DNA from: Allacma fusca
Lineage: Eukaryota > Arthropoda > Collembola > Symphypleona > Sminthuridae
NCBI GenBank assembly: GCA_947179485.1
Contig: OX359245.1
Location: 31,297,067-31,361,066, forward strand
Direction of reading: 5' to 3'
Length of the DNA: 64,000 bases
In this document: piece after piece, positions 61,730 to 64,000 of the stretch
How the letters are laid out: each line of letters begins with the position of its first letter
Position numbering within the stretch: position 1 is the stretch's first letter
Made by a program: the position numbers and the translations under genes
Notes under the pieces: model-generated
Database searches by the model: none
The model's input: the letters and a program-made list of their open reading frames with translations, nothing else
Told to the model about the DNA's origin: nothing

Positions 61730-62859
61730 ATGCCACAACGTAATACGCAAGGTAAATTTTATATTCAAATCAATTTTGACTTTATGTATGTAAACAGTTC
61801 CTGGACTTGTTCTAGGATTCTGTAGGTACAAATTTATGGGCACTCTTTTTGGTTAAAATATATTATCGAATTCTTGTGATTAAAAAAATAATTTAGTAAT
61901 GGTTAACAATTTGGAACACTTGAGTATCCAATGGGATTTAAATAATTGTTTTTTTTTTGTAAACAAAATTTGGAAGCCTTCGCAGTCATCAATTCTAATT
62001 TTACCCCTTGCAAAAATACTTGGAGTACTATCCTTATTGAGACAGTGTGACGTTCTTACCCATAACATTTTTGATATTAGTTGAAATTCTAGGGTTTATT
62101 CGAGGTAGAGAAGTGATCGTTTATTACAACTGGCATCCCAATGATGCTCATAATGACAGATTACAAAGGATTACAACGATTTACAAAATATGGGCGTCCT
62201 ATTTCTGGTAGTCATTTTTCTGCGAATGCTTGTACAAAGTGAGAATGTATTATCCTATATGAACCTCTACTACTATGTTCTTAGTCTTTATCTAACGACC
62301 TGGACAAATTTGTACAGTTATCAAACAATTATTCCAACAAATTTAAGTGATTTTAACATGCAATTTATTTACATTAGTTCCCAATGGTTCAATTTTGAGA
62401 TGACCTCAAGAAAGAGAGGAAAAACAATTATTCAGAAACTCCCCATCGTCAAGCTGCTCTTTCTGGCTTACTCGTCTGATGTGGTAACTACTGGCGGAAT
62501 TATATTTACCCTAAATTAAATTAAGGATGAGGGGGCGTCAAGAAATCATTCATAAACATATTTCCCCATCCCCAAACCCACATAAGAAGGGATCTTTCAA
62601 AAACTCCCCATGTTCTAAAAAATATTCCCAATTTTTCAAAAAACTTTCCCGTCCCGCTAACTCAAAAACTCTGGATACAATGGTCAAGGAAGGGAGGCAA
62701 ATCCGAAAGTATTTTGAAAGGAATTTTGTTGGAATGCAAATTTTTAAGGTATCCATATTACTCTTTACCCAAATCTTCAAATTTGTTTCGTTGAAGTTTT
62801 AGTAGAACGAATTGAAAAAGAACATGGAACTTTGCCTCAATTCCTTGACCCCCGTATAA
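61730..62859 (+). CDS. Tentative small basic protein (137 aa, four exons)
   Basis: A model found by frame and splice logic only: join(61730..61751,62093..62207,62526..62748,62806..62859), phases 1, 2, 0. Product begins MPQRNTQGFIRGREVIVYYN, has a lysine/serine-rich middle (SPSPNPHKKGSFKNSPCSKK) and ends MELCLNSLTPV. The last two exons are the best part: an open 74-codon lysine-rich frame, donor AAG|GTATCC, a 57-nt intron and an in-phase short last exon. The acceptor of exon 3 (AAATTAAG) lacks pyrimidines and is weak. No family is recognised. It ends 200 bp from the trissin B stop, tail-to-tail. If wrong, 62190-62519 contains an alternative hydrophobic 109-codon ORF. Confidence 0.33.
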
Positions 62860-63059
62860 AAATATCTTGGGCTCTAGCGGGTTGAAAAAGATTTTTAAAA
62901 AATTAAGAAAAAATTTGCTAAAACATGGGGCAGCCTAAGATTCTACCATCCCTTCTTCTATGGGCTTGGTGTTTGAATAGTTTCTGGACACCCGTTACAC
63001 AATCACAATGATCAAATTGTACCCCAATAACACAGAGATTCTGTTCTGTAGCCTTATTC

Positions 63060-63564
63060 TTAATAACTGAGGGAATGTGGGACAAATCCAGGATTTTCGG
63101 GGTCCACTGAGAGCTCTTGAAGGGGGCGCTTCCGTCGCATGAAATGATAGCAGCAAACGCGGAAAATTCGAGTCCCGCAGGCATGCTTGCACCTTGGGTC
63201 ACAAAATCGACAGTCAAGGGCTGCTGCGGTCCCTTCATTCTGTCTCCCTGGTCCGGACCAATTTAGCCGAGTGTCCATACCTGTCTCTGCCTTAGCCCTA
63301 TCCGGCTTGAGGTGGATCAGAGCCGCTGGAAATTTAAAAAATCAGAGAGATCATGTAGATATAAAAATAGATAGATATTTAAATTATTCAGAAATGATTT
63401 TCTAAATTGCTCAAGTTGCTCCATTAAAAATTTCCTTCCGAGGGGAATTTTTCCAGAAATTTCCATCGATAAGAAATCAATTTTATGAAATAATTTTTTT
63501 AATGAAATTTTAAACAATAATATTTCTTACCAGTCAAAGACAGCAACGTCAAATACTGAAGCAT
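63060..63564 (-). CDS. Trissin: Trissin neuropeptide precursor B (99 aa, two exons)
   Basis: Second trissin-type precursor. CDS is complement(join(63060..63325,63531..63564)); the 205-nt intron is phase 1 (donor G|GTAAGA, acceptor TTTCCAG|CG). Residues 1-15 (MLQYLTLLSLTAALI) are the signal-peptide core, cut by the intron as in trissin A. After a 30-residue spacer the peptide has cysteines at 50, 53, 57, 61, 69 and 70, the C-x2-C-x3-C-x3-C-x7-CC trissin frame, with ACGTRIFRVCCYHFM then RRKR (75-78), a furin/convertase site. A short C-terminal propeptide (PLQELSVDPENPGF) follows. Compared with A, inter-cysteine residues differ in the first half (RF, DPR, KHA versus NS, GET, ASK), while CGTR-x-FR-x-CCY is kept. 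Signal, spacing and cleavage site are seen; ligand function is by homology. Confidence 0.86.
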
Positions 63565-64000
63565 AATTGCCTCGTCGTGGCCTGCCAGTGGGCTAATTTG
63601 CCAAGGCTTATCTATTTTTTTTTTGTAAATTGTAAGTATTTTTCTGGAGTTATTGTGAACACGGGCTGGAGTCCGGAGACAAAATCTATCCCGTCACTGC
63701 TATCTCGAATCTGCATTAGTTCTGAACGAACCCGAGCTTTTAAGGTGTCAAGGGCCTAGAGGATATACGATTTCGCGAAATATTTTCTTTGGGGGAAAAA
63801 AAGCTGATTTAATCACATTTAAAATGTATTCATATATAACAATATGCGTGGGGGAGTTTGGGAGATGTGGAGCTGAAAGGAATGAGAGAATACTTTTATA
63901 ACTTACCTTCACGCCTGCTTTCCATTATACTATATAATTTATATCTATATGTAGAATAATTAAAATATGTACATATTTGTGGGACTGACGCATTTACTCT
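63565..64000. other. Upstream flank of trissin B
   Basis: Probable promoter and 5' UTR side of trissin B (minus strand). No exon or core promoter element was identified. Confidence 0.35.

Noticed and set aside
62918..63238. 106-codon minus ORF overlapping trissin B
   Set aside because: It is in a different frame from the cysteine-patterned peptide, and the signal peptide joins in phase only to the trissin frame.
1..64000. tRNA, rRNA or CRISPR-like arrays
   Set aside because: No cloverleaf with A/B boxes or rRNA core sequence was noticed, and the tandem repeats lack the spacer structure of CRISPR.

Overview
This is a window of AT-rich nuclear DNA from an animal, most likely an arthropod. The genes have GT-AG introns from 57 nt to about 4.5 kb, AATAAA signals and long non-coding stretches, and many small DNA transposons are present. 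The arthropod call rests on the trissin neuropeptide system, which is best known from insects and crustaceans. I cannot fix the clade; a springtail or crustacean-like lineage is a guess. All multi-exon models below were built by eye from splice signals and reading-frame phase, and every join keeps the frame.

Main result: the window carries a complete trissin ligand-receptor set in duplicate. Two class A GPCR genes (receptor A, 32990-38748; receptor B, 49081-58973, both +) look like trissin receptors and are paralogues with five exons and identical intron phases. Two small secreted precursors (trissin A, 4290-4711, -; trissin B, 63060-63564, -) flank them. Each encodes one peptide with the trissin cysteine pattern C-x2-C-x3-C-x3-C-x7-CC, followed by a basic processing site. 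Each has a single phase-1 intron inside the signal peptide. Ligand genes lying within tens of kilobases of their probable receptors, with both duplicated, is unusual.

Layout: 1-4 kb is non-coding with a short Helitron-like element. Trissin A lies at 4.3-4.7 kb. A pogo/Tigger-type MITE lies at 7.7-8.6 kb. A 2-kb terminal-inverted-repeat element at 9.9-11.9 kb contains a large 11-bp minisatellite that switches strand composition at a palindrome. A six-exon BTB-BACK gene (-) lies at 13.5-14.9 kb. From 18.2 to 21.6 kb there are two hAT-type MITEs (one holding a 112-bp perfect palindrome) and another small inverted-repeat element. A seven-exon gene for a secreted cysteine-rich protein (+, 24.0-25.7 kb) converges on a BTB/coiled-coil gene (-, 25.9-27.7 kb). 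Receptor A lies at 33.0-38.7 kb, with a decayed hAT-like element in its last intron. Two hAT MITEs and an inverted-repeat element lie at 40.6-43.9 kb. A minisatellite and a broken ORF precede receptor B, whose introns 1 and 2 each host a hAT-type element. A tentative four-exon gene for a small basic protein (61.7-62.9 kb, +) runs tail-to-tail into trissin B.

How the genes may work together: by homology, trissin peptides are released from neurons and act on the trissin GPCR. The duplicated ligands and receptors could be two partly specialised pairs. The BTB genes and the secreted protein have no evident link to this pathway.
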